Assembly: GCF_024699925.1 (NCBI RefSeq)
Contig: NZ_JAJOMX010000001.1
Coordinates: 1,960,001-2,024,000, forward strand
From: Mesorhizobium sp. J428
Lineage (GTDB): Bacteria; Pseudomonadota; Alphaproteobacteria; Rhizobiales; Rhizobiaceae
Direction: 5' to 3'
Length of the DNA: 64,000 bases
In this document: positions 1 to 8,229 of the stretch, one piece after another
How the letters are laid out: the number at the start of each line of letters is the position of its first letter
Position numbering within the stretch: position 1 is the stretch's first letter
Notes under the pieces: generated by a model
What the model was told of the DNA's origin: nothing
What the model saw: the letters and a program-made list of their open reading frames with translations, nothing else
Databases searched by the model: none
Program-made: the position numbers and the translations under genes

Positions 1-270
1 GAGAAGGCCCAGCAGGAATCGGTTGACCTCTACGCCTTCACCAGCATTCTCAACCAGCATCTCGATCACGAGAGCCGCATCGAATTCGTCGGCATGATGT
101 GGGAGATCGTCTATGCCGACGGCGTCCGCACCGAAGTGGAGGACAACATCGTCTGGCGCGTCGCCGAACTGCTGCATGTCGAGAGGAGCGACAGGATCAG
201 GATGCGGCACGAAGTCGAAGAGCGCCGGCCGGGATCATCTGGAACGAAAGATGAAGTCGAGACGGACTGA
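1..270 (+). CDS. TerB-family (tellurite-resistance/DjlA-like) protein, C-terminal part
   Basis: Frame 1 is open from the window edge to TGA at 268-270, giving the last 89 residues of a protein whose start lies outside. The visible segment (acidic residues, FVGMMWEIVYADG, then ...EDNIVWRVAELLHV) matches the second half of the helical TerB/COG4103 fold, where the Asp-Gly after the MWEIVYAD helix is typical. The role of stand-alone TerB proteins in rhizobia is unknown; they are thought to bind metal or sit at the membrane. It overlaps the next gene by 20 nt, so the two are probably cotranscribed. The family call rests on recognising the motif by eye. Confidence 0.7.
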   Translation, partial: EKAQQESVDLYAFTSILNQHLDHESRIEFVGMMWEIVYADGVRTEVEDNIVWRVAELLHVERSDRIRMRHEVEERRPGSSGTKDEVETD

Positions 271-1003
271 GATTTCCGAGCGGCCGAAGATCCTCACGGT
301 CCTGCATCAGGAGCTGTCGAGCCCAGGCCGTGTGGGGCAAATCCTCGTCGCCAGCGGCTTCGATCTCGACATCCGCCGGCCGCCGCTCGGCGATCCCCTG
401 CCCGAGACGCTCGAAGACCATGCCGGAGCGGTCATCTTCGGTGGACCGATGAGCGCCAACGACCCCGACGAGTTCGTCAAGCGCGAGACCGACTGGCTGG
501 CGGTGCCGCTCGGCGAGAACAAACCGTTCCTCGGCATCTGCCTCGGCGCGCAGATGCTGGTGAACCATCTGGGCGGCAAGGTCGGCGGGCGCGAGGACGG
601 CAAGGTCGAGATCGGCTGGTATCCGCTGAGGCCGACCGAAGCCGGCCGCGAGATCTTCGACTGGCCGGACATGGTCTACCACTTCCACCGCGAGGGCTTT
701 TCGCTGCCCTCCGGTGCGACGCTGCTGGCCTCCGGCGAGCATTACGAGAACCAGGCGATCCGCTACGGCGACAATGCCTGGGGCGTGCAGTTCCACGCCG
801 AGCTGACCCGCGCCATGATGCATCGCTGGGTGGTGCGCGGCGCGCAGCGCTTCGAGCTGCCGGGCGCGCAGGTCGGCCGCGATCATCTCGAAGGCCGCAT
901 GCTGTGGGACATCCGGCTGCGCGCCTGGCTGGGGGAATTCCTTGAGCGGATCTTCGGAGCCGCTGACCCGAGGCAGGCGGTGACGCGGGCGCGGAAAGCC
1001 TGA
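251..1003 (+). CDS. Class I glutamine amidotransferase
   Basis: The 250-residue protein starting at ATG 251 has the class I GATase hallmarks: a FGGPMSAND oxyanion-type loop (about residue 63), nucleophile elbow GICLGAQ with Cys97, and His182/Glu184 in QFHAE, completing a Cys-His-Glu triad. The domain takes up the whole protein with no synthetase partner, like stand-alone GuaA-type amidotransferases (YfeJ group) whose acceptor substrate is unknown. A longer reading from 113 is possible, but those extra codons lie inside the TerB gene in another frame and do not look conserved, so 251 is preferred. It overlaps the TerB gene and is followed by a convergent MFS gene. Confidence 0.88.
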   Translation: MKSRRTEISERPKILTVLHQELSSPGRVGQILVASGFDLDIRRPPLGDPLPETLEDHAGAVIFGGPMSANDPDEFVKRETDWLAVPLGENKPFLGICLGAQMLVNHLGGKVGGREDGKVEIGWYPLRPTEAGREIFDWPDMVYHFHREGFSLPSGATLLASGEHYENQAIRYGDNAWGVQFHAELTRAMMHRWVVRGAQRFELPGAQVGRDHLEGRMLWDIRLRAWLGEFLERIFGAADPRQAVTRARKA

Positions 1004-1012
1004 TCCGCTGGC

Positions 1013-2251
1013 TTAGACCCGCCCGTTCAGGTGCCTGACCTTGCGCAGCGCCGGGAAGAGCACGCCCCACAGCCCGGCCACCGCGATCGCGCCGACGCCG
1101 CCGAAGACGACGGCCGGCACGGTGCCGATCAGCGCCGCCATTGTGCCGGCGCGGAATTCGCCGAGCTCGTTCGACGCGCCGACGAAGACCATGTTCACCG
1201 CATTGACCCGGCCGCGCACCCTGTCGGGCGTCCACAGCTGGATCAGCGTCTCGCGCACATAGACCGAGATCATGTCGGTCGCGCCGAGCATGGCGAGCGC
1301 GAAGATCGACAGCCACGGGATCGTCGACACGCCGAAGACGATGGTGAAGACGCCGAACATCGCGACGAAGAACAGCATGACCAGGCCCGCATGGTCGCGG
1401 ATCGGATGGCTGGTCAGCCAGACCGCCACCATGATCGCGCCGATGCCGGGCGCGGCGCGCAGCAGCCCCAGTCCCCACGGGCCAAGCTCGAGGATGTCGC
1501 GCGCATAGACCGGCAGCAGCGCCACGGCGCCCGACAGGAGCACGGCGAAGAGGTCGAGCGAAATCGCGCCCAGCACGATCTTCTCCGACCAGATGTAGCG
1601 GAAGCCGGCGAAGATCGTCTCCAGCGATGTCTTCTCTGTCTCGGAATGCTGCGTCGGCTTCGGTATGCTCAGGATGAGCACACCGGCGGCCAGCATGAAC
1701 GCCATCGCGACCGTGTAGGCCGCCTCCGCCGACAGGCCATAAAGCAGGCCTCCCGCCACCGGGCCGACGATCGTCGCCGTCTGCCAGGCGGATGAATTCC
1801 ACGCCACCGCGTTGGCGAAATCCTCCGCCGGCACGAGATTGGCGACGAGCGAGGCAGAGGCCGGCGCGAAGAAGGCGCGCGCCACGCCGAAGACGAACAG
1901 GATCGCGAAGACCTCCGCGACGCCGGTGAGACCGCGCAGCGTCAGAAGCAGGATGGCCAGCGCGCACAGCGCCTCCAGGAAGGCGGCCAGCGCCATGATC
2001 AGCCTGCGCCCGAACCGGTCGGCCACGGAACCGGTGACCAGCACGAGCAGCAGCGACGGCGCGAACTGGATGATCCCGACGAGGCCGAGATCGAACGGAT
2101 CGCGCGTCAGGTCGTAGATCTGCCAGCCGACGGCGACGGAGACGACCTGCGTCGCGAACGTGGTGAGAAACCGCGCCGCCCAGTAACGTGAGAAGGACGA
2201 ATGGCGGAACGCGGCGAAGCGATGGGTGGAGGCGGAGGAATCAGGAGGCAT
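1013..2251 (-). CDS. MFS transporter (EntS/MFS_3-like exporter)
   Basis: This 412-residue, very hydrophobic protein has about 12 predicted membrane segments. The MFS signature loop between TM2 and TM3 is visible as GSVADRFGRR (about residue 74), and a second-half equivalent follows TM8. The N-terminal FRHSSFSRYWAARFLTTFATQ is typical of the EntS-like group, which exports siderophores or drugs. No substrate-specific neighbour is present: the convergent gene is a GATase and the upstream genes are small stress proteins. It probably is an inner-membrane drug or metabolite exporter; the substrate cannot be read from the sequence. Confidence 0.85.
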   Translation of the reverse strand: MPPDSSASTHRFAAFRHSSFSRYWAARFLTTFATQVVSVAVGWQIYDLTRDPFDLGLVGIIQFAPSLLLVLVTGSVADRFGRRLIMALAAFLEALCALAILLLTLRGLTGVAEVFAILFVFGVARAFFAPASASLVANLVPAEDFANAVAWNSSAWQTATIVGPVAGGLLYGLSAEAAYTVAMAFMLAAGVLILSIPKPTQHSETEKTSLETIFAGFRYIWSEKIVLGAISLDLFAVLLSGAVALLPVYARDILELGPWGLGLLRAAPGIGAIMVAVWLTSHPIRDHAGLVMLFFVAMFGVFTIVFGVSTIPWLSIFALAMLGATDMISVYVRETLIQLWTPDRVRGRVNAVNMVFVGASNELGEFRAGTMAALIGTVPAVVFGGVGAIAVAGLWGVLFPALRKVRHLNGRV

Positions 2252-2420
2252 GACCCAGGAGGGGGTGAGTTGGCGCCAGCATGAAGCCCCCTTAGACCAG
2301 TTCGAGCGACTGCGCGCGCGAAATCACGCGGCTGGCCCAATCTTTTGACGCTGCCTTGTCGACGGCCCACAACCCGCCATGATGGCACGTCAACCATTCA
2401 GGAGTTGGCGGAGACAGGAA

Positions 2421-2600
2421 ATGCCGCGTCTAATTCTGCTTGTCGTCTGCGCCGTCGCCGGCGCAATCGCGCTGTACAAGCTCTACCAGTTCCTGCGCAC
2501 ACGCCAGTGGGACTGGACCGGCGTGGGCGTCGCCATCCTCTTCATCCTGCTCGCGATCTGGCTCCGTCACGAGACCGGCACAGGCGGACTGTTCGGCTAG
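2421..2600 (+). CDS. Small membrane protein, unknown function
   Basis: A 59-residue ORF from ATG 2421 has two hydrophobic stretches (PRLILLVVCAVAGAIAL and VGVAILFILLAIWL) flanking a short polar loop, consistent with a two-span membrane peptide. A purine-rich GGAGACAGGAA lies just upstream; an in-frame start at 2379 would add 14 basic residues. I do not recognise a named family. It sits convergent to the DUF883-like stress gene, with only a few bases between their stops. Confidence 0.55.
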   Translation: MPRLILLVVCAVAGAIALYKLYQFLRTRQWDWTGVGVAILFILLAIWLRHETGTGGLFG

Positions 2601-2603
2601 GGA

Positions 2604-2927
2604 TCAGCGCGACGACGAGCGTCCGGCGAAGAGCGCGGCCGCCAGGCCAAGCACGATCAGCCCGACCGCGACCGAGGCTGCCGGATGGCTCCTGACGCTC
2701 TCGCTTGCATACCTGGCTTGGCGGCGCATCTGATCCATCGTCGGCGCGAGCGAATCGCGAATTTCCTCCACGAGGTCGGCGGCGCTGTCGCGCGCATCGG
2801 AATAGGACTGCGCACCTCGCTTTCCCGCCTGGCGACGCAGCGTCTTCAGCTCTTCCTGCAGCGAATGGATCTGGTCCGCGAGGCGGCCTTCGACATCCTT
2901 GCGGGCGTTCAGGAAATTCATGGACAT
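2604..2927 (-). CDS. DUF883/YqjD-like membrane-anchored stress protein
   Basis: A 107-residue protein begins with a polar amphipathic and coiled-coil-prone region (residues 10-75, many Glu/Arg/Gln) and ends in one membrane segment (AASVAVGLIVLGLAAALFAG) followed by a short Arg/Ser tail. This is the ElaB/YgaM/YqjD (DUF883) architecture; E. coli YqjD tethers ribosomes to the inner membrane in stationary phase. The start at 2927 has a GAGGTG ribosome site about 6 nt upstream. A σEcfG-type promoter lies 40-60 bp upstream, which fits a general-stress gene. Function in this organism is inferred from family and promoter. Confidence 0.75.
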   Translation of the reverse strand: MSMNFLNARKDVEGRLADQIHSLQEELKTLRRQAGKRGAQSYSDARDSAADLVEEIRDSLAPTMDQMRRQARYASESVRSHPAASVAVGLIVLGLAAALFAGRSSSR

Positions 2928-2965
2928 GGCAACACCTCGTTCGTCGTGACGATCGTCGCCACACA

Positions 2966-2990
2966 AACGCGGCCGCGCGGTTTGGGTTCC
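2966..2990 (-). promoter_or_regulatory. σEcfG (general stress) promoter
   Basis: On the minus strand GGAAC (2986-2990) and CGTT (2966-2969) are separated by exactly 16 nt, matching the alphaproteobacterial EcfG consensus GGAAC-N16/17-CGTT. Transcription would begin near 2958, about 30 nt before the start codon of the DUF883-like gene. Confidence 0.75.
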
Positions 2991-2992
2991 GC

Positions 2993-3346
2993 TCAGACGC
3001 CCAGCAGCAGCGCCGCCAACGCAAGCGCGGCCGGCAAGGCCTGGATGTAGAGGATCTTGATCCCCACGGTCGCAGCGCCGAAGAGGCCGGCGACGATCAC
3101 GCAGCCGAGAAAGAACACCTTCACCGCGAAGCCGGCATCGCCGAGCCACAGGCCCCAGACGAGGCCGGCGACGAGGAAGCCGTTGTAGAGCCCCTGGTTC
3201 ATCGCCAGCGTCTTCGAGGCGGCCGAGAACTCCGGCGTGGTGCCGAACGCCTTGCGGCCCGCGGGCGTGTCCCAGGCAAGCATCTCGAGATAAACGATAT
3301 AAAGATGGATCAACGCGACGACGGCGGTCAGGACGTTGGCGATCAT
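2993..3346 (-). CDS. DUF1304 family integral membrane protein
   Basis: The 117-residue protein has four hydrophobic segments. The N-terminal helix followed by LEMLAWDTPAGRKAFGTTPEF and MNQGLYNGFLVAGL is the characteristic core of DUF1304 (COG3759) membrane proteins, whose function is unknown. ATG at 3346 was chosen because the longer reading frame runs through the divergent dehydrogenase gene and becomes nonsense there. It is divergent from the FAD dehydrogenase, with 124 bp between them. Confidence 0.82.
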   Translation of the reverse strand: MIANVLTAVVALIHLYIVYLEMLAWDTPAGRKAFGTTPEFSAASKTLAMNQGLYNGFLVAGLVWGLWLGDAGFAVKVFFLGCVIVAGLFGAATVGIKILYIQALPAALALAALLLGV

Positions 3347-3470
3347 GGCAGGTTCCCCCGTGATCCCTTCATTGAGCATGCCACCGCCTGCCGCGCAACT
3401 TTCCGCTTGATCGCGCGGCGATGCCCGGCCCATCCTCCCTGACGCGGGAGAGGAACAGGGGGAGGAAGAC

Positions 3471-5129
3471 GTGGCCGAACATACGGATGCCATCGTGGTG
3501 GGCGGTGGGCTTGCCGGGCTCGTTGCCGCCGCCGAACTTGCCGATGCCGGCAGGCACGTCGTCGTCCTGGAGCAGGAAGGCGAGAACTCGCTCGGCGGCC
3601 AGGCCTTCTGGTCGCTTGGAGGCCTCTTCTTCGTCGATAGCCCCGAGCAGCGCCGGCTGCGCATCAAGGACAGCCGCGAGCTGGCGTTGCAGGACTGGCT
3701 GGGCTCCGCCCAGTTCGACCGGCCCGAGGACGCGTGGCCGCGCAAGGTGGCCGAAGCCTTTGTCGATTTCGCCGCCGGCGAGATGCGCCCGTGGCTCCAC
3801 GGCATGGGCATGCGCTGGTTTCCAGTCGTCGGCTGGGCCGAACGCGGCGGCGCGCAGGCGCACGGCCATGGCAATTCCGTGCCGCGTTTCCACATCACCT
3901 GGGGCACCGGCCCCGGCGTGGTCGAGCCCTTCGAACGGCGCGTGCGCGAACATGTCGTCAAAGGCCGCATCGAGCTGAAGTTCCGCCATCAGGCAAGCCG
4001 CCTCGTCACGACGAATGGCGCGGTCACCGGCGTCGCAGGCGAGATCCTCGAGCCTTCGACCGTGGAGCGGGGCCAGCAGTCCGGCCGCGCCGTCGCCGGC
4101 GTCTTCGAACTGTCGGCCGGCACGGTGCTGGTCACCTCCGGCGGCATCGGCGGCAACCACGAGCTGGTGCGCCAAAACTGGCCGGTCGCACGCCTTGGCC
4201 CCGCGCCGAAGCGTATGGTGTCCGGCGTGCCGCATCACGTCGACGGCCGCATGATCGCGATCAGCCAGGACGCGGGCGCGGCGGTCATCAATGCCGACCG
4301 CATGTGGCACTATACCGAGGGCGTCGCCAACTGGGCGCCGATCTGGCCGAACCACGGCATCCGCATCCTGCCGGGACCGTCGTCGATGTGGTTCGACGCG
4401 CGCGGCGAACGCCTGCCCGCGCCCTGCCTGCCGGGCTTCGACACGCTGTCGACGCTGAAGCACATCCTGTCGACCGGTTACGAATACTCCTGGTTCGTGC
4501 TCACCCAGTCGATCATCAAGAAGGAGTTCGCGCTGTCCGGCTCCGAGCAGAATCCCGATTTCACCTCGAAGAGCTGGCGCGCGGTGCTGAAGAACCGGCG
4601 CGGCAAGGGCGCGCCGCCGCCGGTGGAAGCTTTCAAGGAGAAGGGCGAGGACTTCATCGTCCGCAACACGCTTTCCGAACTCGTCGAGGCGATGAACGCG
4701 CTTGCGGGCGAAAGGCTGATCGACCACGACCACCTGAAGATGCAGATCGAGGCGCGCGACCGCGAGATCGCCAACCCCTTCGCCAAGGACGCACAGATCA
4801 CCGCCATCAACGGCGCGCGAAGCTATCTCGGCGACAAGCTGATCCGCACCGCGAAGCCGCACCGCATCCTCGATCCGGCGCATGGGCCGCTGATCGCGGT
4901 CAGGCTCAACGTGCTGACGCGCAAGACACTGGGCGGCCTGCACACCAACCTCGATTCGCAGGTGCTCGACGCATCCGGCAACCCGATTCCCGGCCTTTAT
5001 GCGGCAGGCGAGGTGTCCGGCTTCGGCGGCGGCGGCTATCACGGTTACAACGCGCTCGAAGGCACCTTCCTCGGCGGCTGCATCTTCTCCGGCCGCAATG
5101 CCGGCCGTCACGCCGCGCGCTCGGTCTAG
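3471..5129 (+). CDS. FAD-binding dehydrogenase (KstD/fumarate reductase flavoprotein-like)
   Basis: The 552-residue protein opens with a Rossmann dinucleotide motif (VVGGGLAGLVAA, about residue 9, and acidic VVLEQE at the end of β2) and ends with AGEVSGFGGGGYHGYNALEG, the second FAD-contacting segment of the succinate dehydrogenase/fumarate reductase/3-ketosteroid dehydrogenase superfamily. The size and middle region fit COG3573, predicted oxidoreductases often annotated as FAD-binding dehydrogenases. The substrate is unknown. The GTG start at 3471 is supported by a strong GGGGGAGGAA ribosome site. A PanE-like reductase follows 9 nt later, so the two are probably an operon. Confidence 0.88.
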   Translation: MAEHTDAIVVGGGLAGLVAAAELADAGRHVVVLEQEGENSLGGQAFWSLGGLFFVDSPEQRRLRIKDSRELALQDWLGSAQFDRPEDAWPRKVAEAFVDFAAGEMRPWLHGMGMRWFPVVGWAERGGAQAHGHGNSVPRFHITWGTGPGVVEPFERRVREHVVKGRIELKFRHQASRLVTTNGAVTGVAGEILEPSTVERGQQSGRAVAGVFELSAGTVLVTSGGIGGNHELVRQNWPVARLGPAPKRMVSGVPHHVDGRMIAISQDAGAAVINADRMWHYTEGVANWAPIWPNHGIRILPGPSSMWFDARGERLPAPCLPGFDTLSTLKHILSTGYEYSWFVLTQSIIKKEFALSGSEQNPDFTSKSWRAVLKNRRGKGAPPPVEAFKEKGEDFIVRNTLSELVEAMNALAGERLIDHDHLKMQIEARDREIANPFAKDAQITAINGARSYLGDKLIRTAKPHRILDPAHGPLIAVRLNVLTRKTLGGLHTNLDSQVLDASGNPIPGLYAAGEVSGFGGGGYHGYNALEGTFLGGCIFSGRNAGRHAARSV

Positions 5130-5138
5130 CGGCGCGCC

Positions 5139-6221
5139 ATGATCAGCCCCGACGCCCGCATCGCGATCGCCGGCGCCGGCTCCATCGGCTGCTATGTCGG
5201 CGCATGCCTCGCGCTGGCGCGGCGCAACGTCGTGCTTCTCGCCCGACCGCGGCTGGCCGATGCACTGCGCGACCAAGGCATGCGCATCACCGATCTCGAC
5301 AGACGCGATCGAAGGCTTCTGCCGGGCGTTATCGAAACGACCGCCGACCCCGCCGCAGCACTGGCCGACGCCGCCGTGATCCTCGTCACCGTGAAGAGCG
5401 GCGATACGGCGGGCATGGCCGATCTGATCCGCCGCTTCGCACCGCCGAAGGCGCTTATCGTCAGCCTGCAGAACGGTGTCGACAACGTCCCGCTGCTGCG
5501 CGAGCGGCTCGGCGCAGACCGGGTCGTGGCAGGGATGGTGCCGTTCAACGTCGCCCAGACATGGCCCGGCGGCACACCTTCCTTCCATCGCGGCACCAGT
5601 GGCCACGTTGTCGTCGACGCCGGCCGACCCGACCTGCGCGCCCTGCTGGATGTCGAAGGCGTCGGCTGCGCGGATCATCCGGATATGGCCGGCCTCGCCT
5701 GGTCGAAGCTGGCGCTCAACATGAACAACGCGCTCAACGCGCTCTCCGGCCTGCCATTGAAACGCCAGCTCTCCGACCGTCCCTGGCGCCGCATCCTGGC
5801 CGCCCAGATCGACGAGCTGCTGCGCGTCACGAAGGCCGCCGACGTCGCTCTGCCGCCGATTGAAGGCGTGCGCCCGCGCACGATCCCGACCATCCTGCGC
5901 CTGCCGGACACCCTCTTCGGCCTCGTCGCCAGGCGCATGCTTGCGATCGACCCCACCGCGACCTCATCGATGGCCGAAGACCTGGCCGCCGGACGGCCGA
6001 CCGAGATCGACTACCTGCAAGGCGCAGTCGTCAGGCTTGCGGAGGCGCACCGAACGCGCGCCCCGATATCGGAGGCGGTCATCTCGCTCGTCCGCGAGCG
6101 AGAAGCCGGTCGGGGGAGTATCGCTTCCGCTGAAGCCTCGTCGAGAATCAGCGCCTTCGCCGGAAAAACCCGCAGCGCTCTTCAAACGTCGACAGTTGAG
6201 AGTAGAGCAAAGGGCAGCTAG
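5139..6221 (+). CDS. 2-dehydropantoate 2-reductase family protein (PanE/ApbA-like)
   Basis: The 360-residue protein has an N-terminal NADP-binding motif (IAIAGAGSIGCYVGA, residues 8-22), a VTVKSGDT segment, LQNGVDN, and a C-terminal helical domain with the catalytic-lysine region WSKLALNMNNALNALSG, all typical of ketopantoate reductases. Pantoate synthesis is the family's classic reaction, but rhizobia carry several paralogues and the downstream partner here is an FAD dehydrogenase, so the substrate may be another 2-oxo acid. The last 35 residues (Ser/Ala/Arg-rich) extend past the usual family end and look unconserved. No clear ribosome site precedes ATG 5139, so it may be translationally coupled. 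Confidence 0.8.
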   Translation: MISPDARIAIAGAGSIGCYVGACLALARRNVVLLARPRLADALRDQGMRITDLDRRDRRLLPGVIETTADPAAALADAAVILVTVKSGDTAGMADLIRRFAPPKALIVSLQNGVDNVPLLRERLGADRVVAGMVPFNVAQTWPGGTPSFHRGTSGHVVVDAGRPDLRALLDVEGVGCADHPDMAGLAWSKLALNMNNALNALSGLPLKRQLSDRPWRRILAAQIDELLRVTKAADVALPPIEGVRPRTIPTILRLPDTLFGLVARRMLAIDPTATSSMAEDLAAGRPTEIDYLQGAVVRLAEAHRTRAPISEAVISLVREREAGRGSIASAEASSRISAFAGKTRSALQTSTVESRAKGS

Positions 6222-6257
6222 GCTGACTCTTACTTGGGGAAGAGGCGGTCAGCACAC

Positions 6258-8228
6258 ATGAAGCAAGTGCAACGAGCGATATCCTTCGTCGGGTTGCTTG
6301 TGGCCCTCGCCCTGTCGCAGTCCGCGATCGCCGACAGCAGCGTCGCGCGCGGTCCCGAGGCGCCTTGGGTCGAGATACTGGATGTTCCAGCCCCTGATCC
6401 GCTTTATGCCGACAGGATCCAGGGCGGACTTCATTACCTGCTATCGGAGTATCAGATCCAGCCGACTGAAGGCGGTTGGGAAACCTATAACCGCATTGCC
6501 TATAAGATCGTCGACCGCACCGGCCTGGAAAGCGCCGCCAGCATCAGTCTCGAGTTCGACCCGGAAGCAGAGACCGTTACGCTCAATCGGCTTAACATCA
6601 TCCGGGACGGCGAAATCATAGACCAGCGCCAGGTTGCCAGGATCCAGACCGCGCGGCGGGAACCGGACGCGGAGCGCGGCGTGTTCGACGGCCGGCTGAC
6701 CGCATACATCAATCTGGACGATGTCCGCATCGGCGACATCATCGACTGGGCAAGCACGTCCAGGCACAGTCCGGCGGTCGGCAAACACCTCTTTTACGCG
6801 GCATTCGAGGTGGAATGGACGGTGCCCGTGGGCCGCTTTCGCGTGAAAGCGTTTACGCCGCCCGGAAGGGAACTCGTCCACACATCCCGCGAGACCAAGC
6901 TTCAAGCTGATCTGGTGACCGAAGGCGGCATCAAGGCTCTCGTCTGGGACGTCATCAATCCCGAGCCGATTAACGATCAACCCAATGCGCCAGCGGACTT
7001 TCCCGTCCAGGGGCGCATTGAAATCTCGTCGACTCGAGATTGGGCTGACATCGTCGCCGCAGTGCGCCCGCATTACCAACTGAACCGGGCACTTCCGAAG
7101 ACCTTCCAGACAAAGCTCGCGTCGATCGCCAACCGTTACGCCTCGGCTCAGGATCGGCTGATTGAGGCGATGCGCATCGTGCAGGACGATATCCGCTACG
7201 TCAGCCTTTCGATCGGCACCGGCACCTACATTCCGCGCAGCCCGGAGGAAGTGATCGCGAGCGGCTTCGGCGACTGCAAGGACAAATCGCTGTTGCTTGC
7301 GATCGCACTGCGCTCGCTGGGCATCGAAGCCGATGTGGCGCTCACCCATTCCTTCGAAGGGGCAGCATTGCTGCAACGTTTGCCTGCTGTGTCAGTCTTC
7401 AACCACGCCATCGTGCGGGCGAGAATTGACGGGAAACCCTATTGGATCGACCCGACGAACTATCTGCAGGGCGGGCGCGCCGACACGATCGTCGTCCCGC
7501 AGTTCGCCTACGCTCTGCCCTTGACCGACGACACGGCCGCCCTTGAGCCTATCCCCAGACCACGGCTGGTCGAACCGACGTCGAGTGTCCTGGAAACGTT
7601 CGACATGCCGCACGGCGAGGAACCGATGACGCTGCACGTCGAGACCACGTATCGGGCGGATTCCGCCGATTGGATGCGTTACAAGCTGATGAGTGAATCG
7701 CCGGCCAAACTGTCGAACAACTACCTCAAATATTACGACGGGCTCTATCCGGGCATAAGCCGTGTCGCCGCCCTGGACGTCAGCGACGACCGCGACGCCA
7801 ACGTCGTGAAGGTTGTCGAGCGCTATGAACTCAGCGCCGCCAAGCTCAAGGCCGATGGCCTCATCAAGGAGTTCCCGCTCAAGGCCGACATCGCGCTCGG
7901 CGACTTTCCGACGCCGAGCAGCGTCGACCGCGTCGCGCCGGTCTGGATCGGACAGCCCGTGTTCAAGCAACACACCACGCTCGTACGCAACCTGAAGGCA
8001 CGTTTCAGGGCACCGGAAAATTCGGCCCAAGATGTTGCGCCCTTCGCAGCACTCACGGCCGTCACCAAGGCGACCGATACCAGCTTCCAGGTCATCTGGA
8101 CGTTCATGACCTTCACGGACCGGGTCTCACCCGCCTATCTGTCCAGATACTCGAAGCGACTGGACGACTTCTGGGCAAACTCGAAATGGACCTTCGACTT
8201 CACCTACGTCGCCAAGCCGGGCGAATAG
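6258..8228 (+). CDS. Exported DUF3857/transglutaminase-like domain protein
   Basis: A 656-residue protein starts at ATG 6258 with a clear Sec signal peptide (hydrophobic ISFVGLLVALALSQSAIA, cleavage near residue 26). A DUF3857 β-rich domain follows, then a transglutaminase-like core with the Cys in SGFGDCKDKSLLLA (about residue 340), His in FNHAIVRA and Asp in YWIDPT forming the papain-like triad, and a C-terminal DUF2569/3858-like β region. Such proteins are periplasmic or outer-membrane-associated and of unknown substrate, possibly peptidases or peptidoglycan/amide modifiers. It stands alone, convergent to the ABC exporter. Confidence 0.85.
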   Translation: MKQVQRAISFVGLLVALALSQSAIADSSVARGPEAPWVEILDVPAPDPLYADRIQGGLHYLLSEYQIQPTEGGWETYNRIAYKIVDRTGLESAASISLEFDPEAETVTLNRLNIIRDGEIIDQRQVARIQTARREPDAERGVFDGRLTAYINLDDVRIGDIIDWASTSRHSPAVGKHLFYAAFEVEWTVPVGRFRVKAFTPPGRELVHTSRETKLQADLVTEGGIKALVWDVINPEPINDQPNAPADFPVQGRIEISSTRDWADIVAAVRPHYQLNRALPKTFQTKLASIANRYASAQDRLIEAMRIVQDDIRYVSLSIGTGTYIPRSPEEVIASGFGDCKDKSLLLAIALRSLGIEADVALTHSFEGAALLQRLPAVSVFNHAIVRARIDGKPYWIDPTNYLQGGRADTIVVPQFAYALPLTDDTAALEPIPRPRLVEPTSSVLETFDMPHGEEPMTLHVETTYRADSADWMRYKLMSESPAKLSNNYLKYYDGLYPGISRVAALDVSDDRDANVVKVVERYELSAAKLKADGLIKEFPLKADIALGDFPTPSSVDRVAPVWIGQPVFKQHTTLVRNLKARFRAPENSAQDVAPFAALTAVTKATDTSFQVIWTFMTFTDRVSPAYLSRYSKRLDDFWANSKWTFDFTYVAKPGE

Positions 8229-8229
8229 T

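Noticed and set aside
3369..5678. 769-residue minus-strand ORF opposite the FAD dehydrogenase
   Set aside because: Same artefact of high GC3; the plus-strand gene has FAD motifs and a strong ribosome site.
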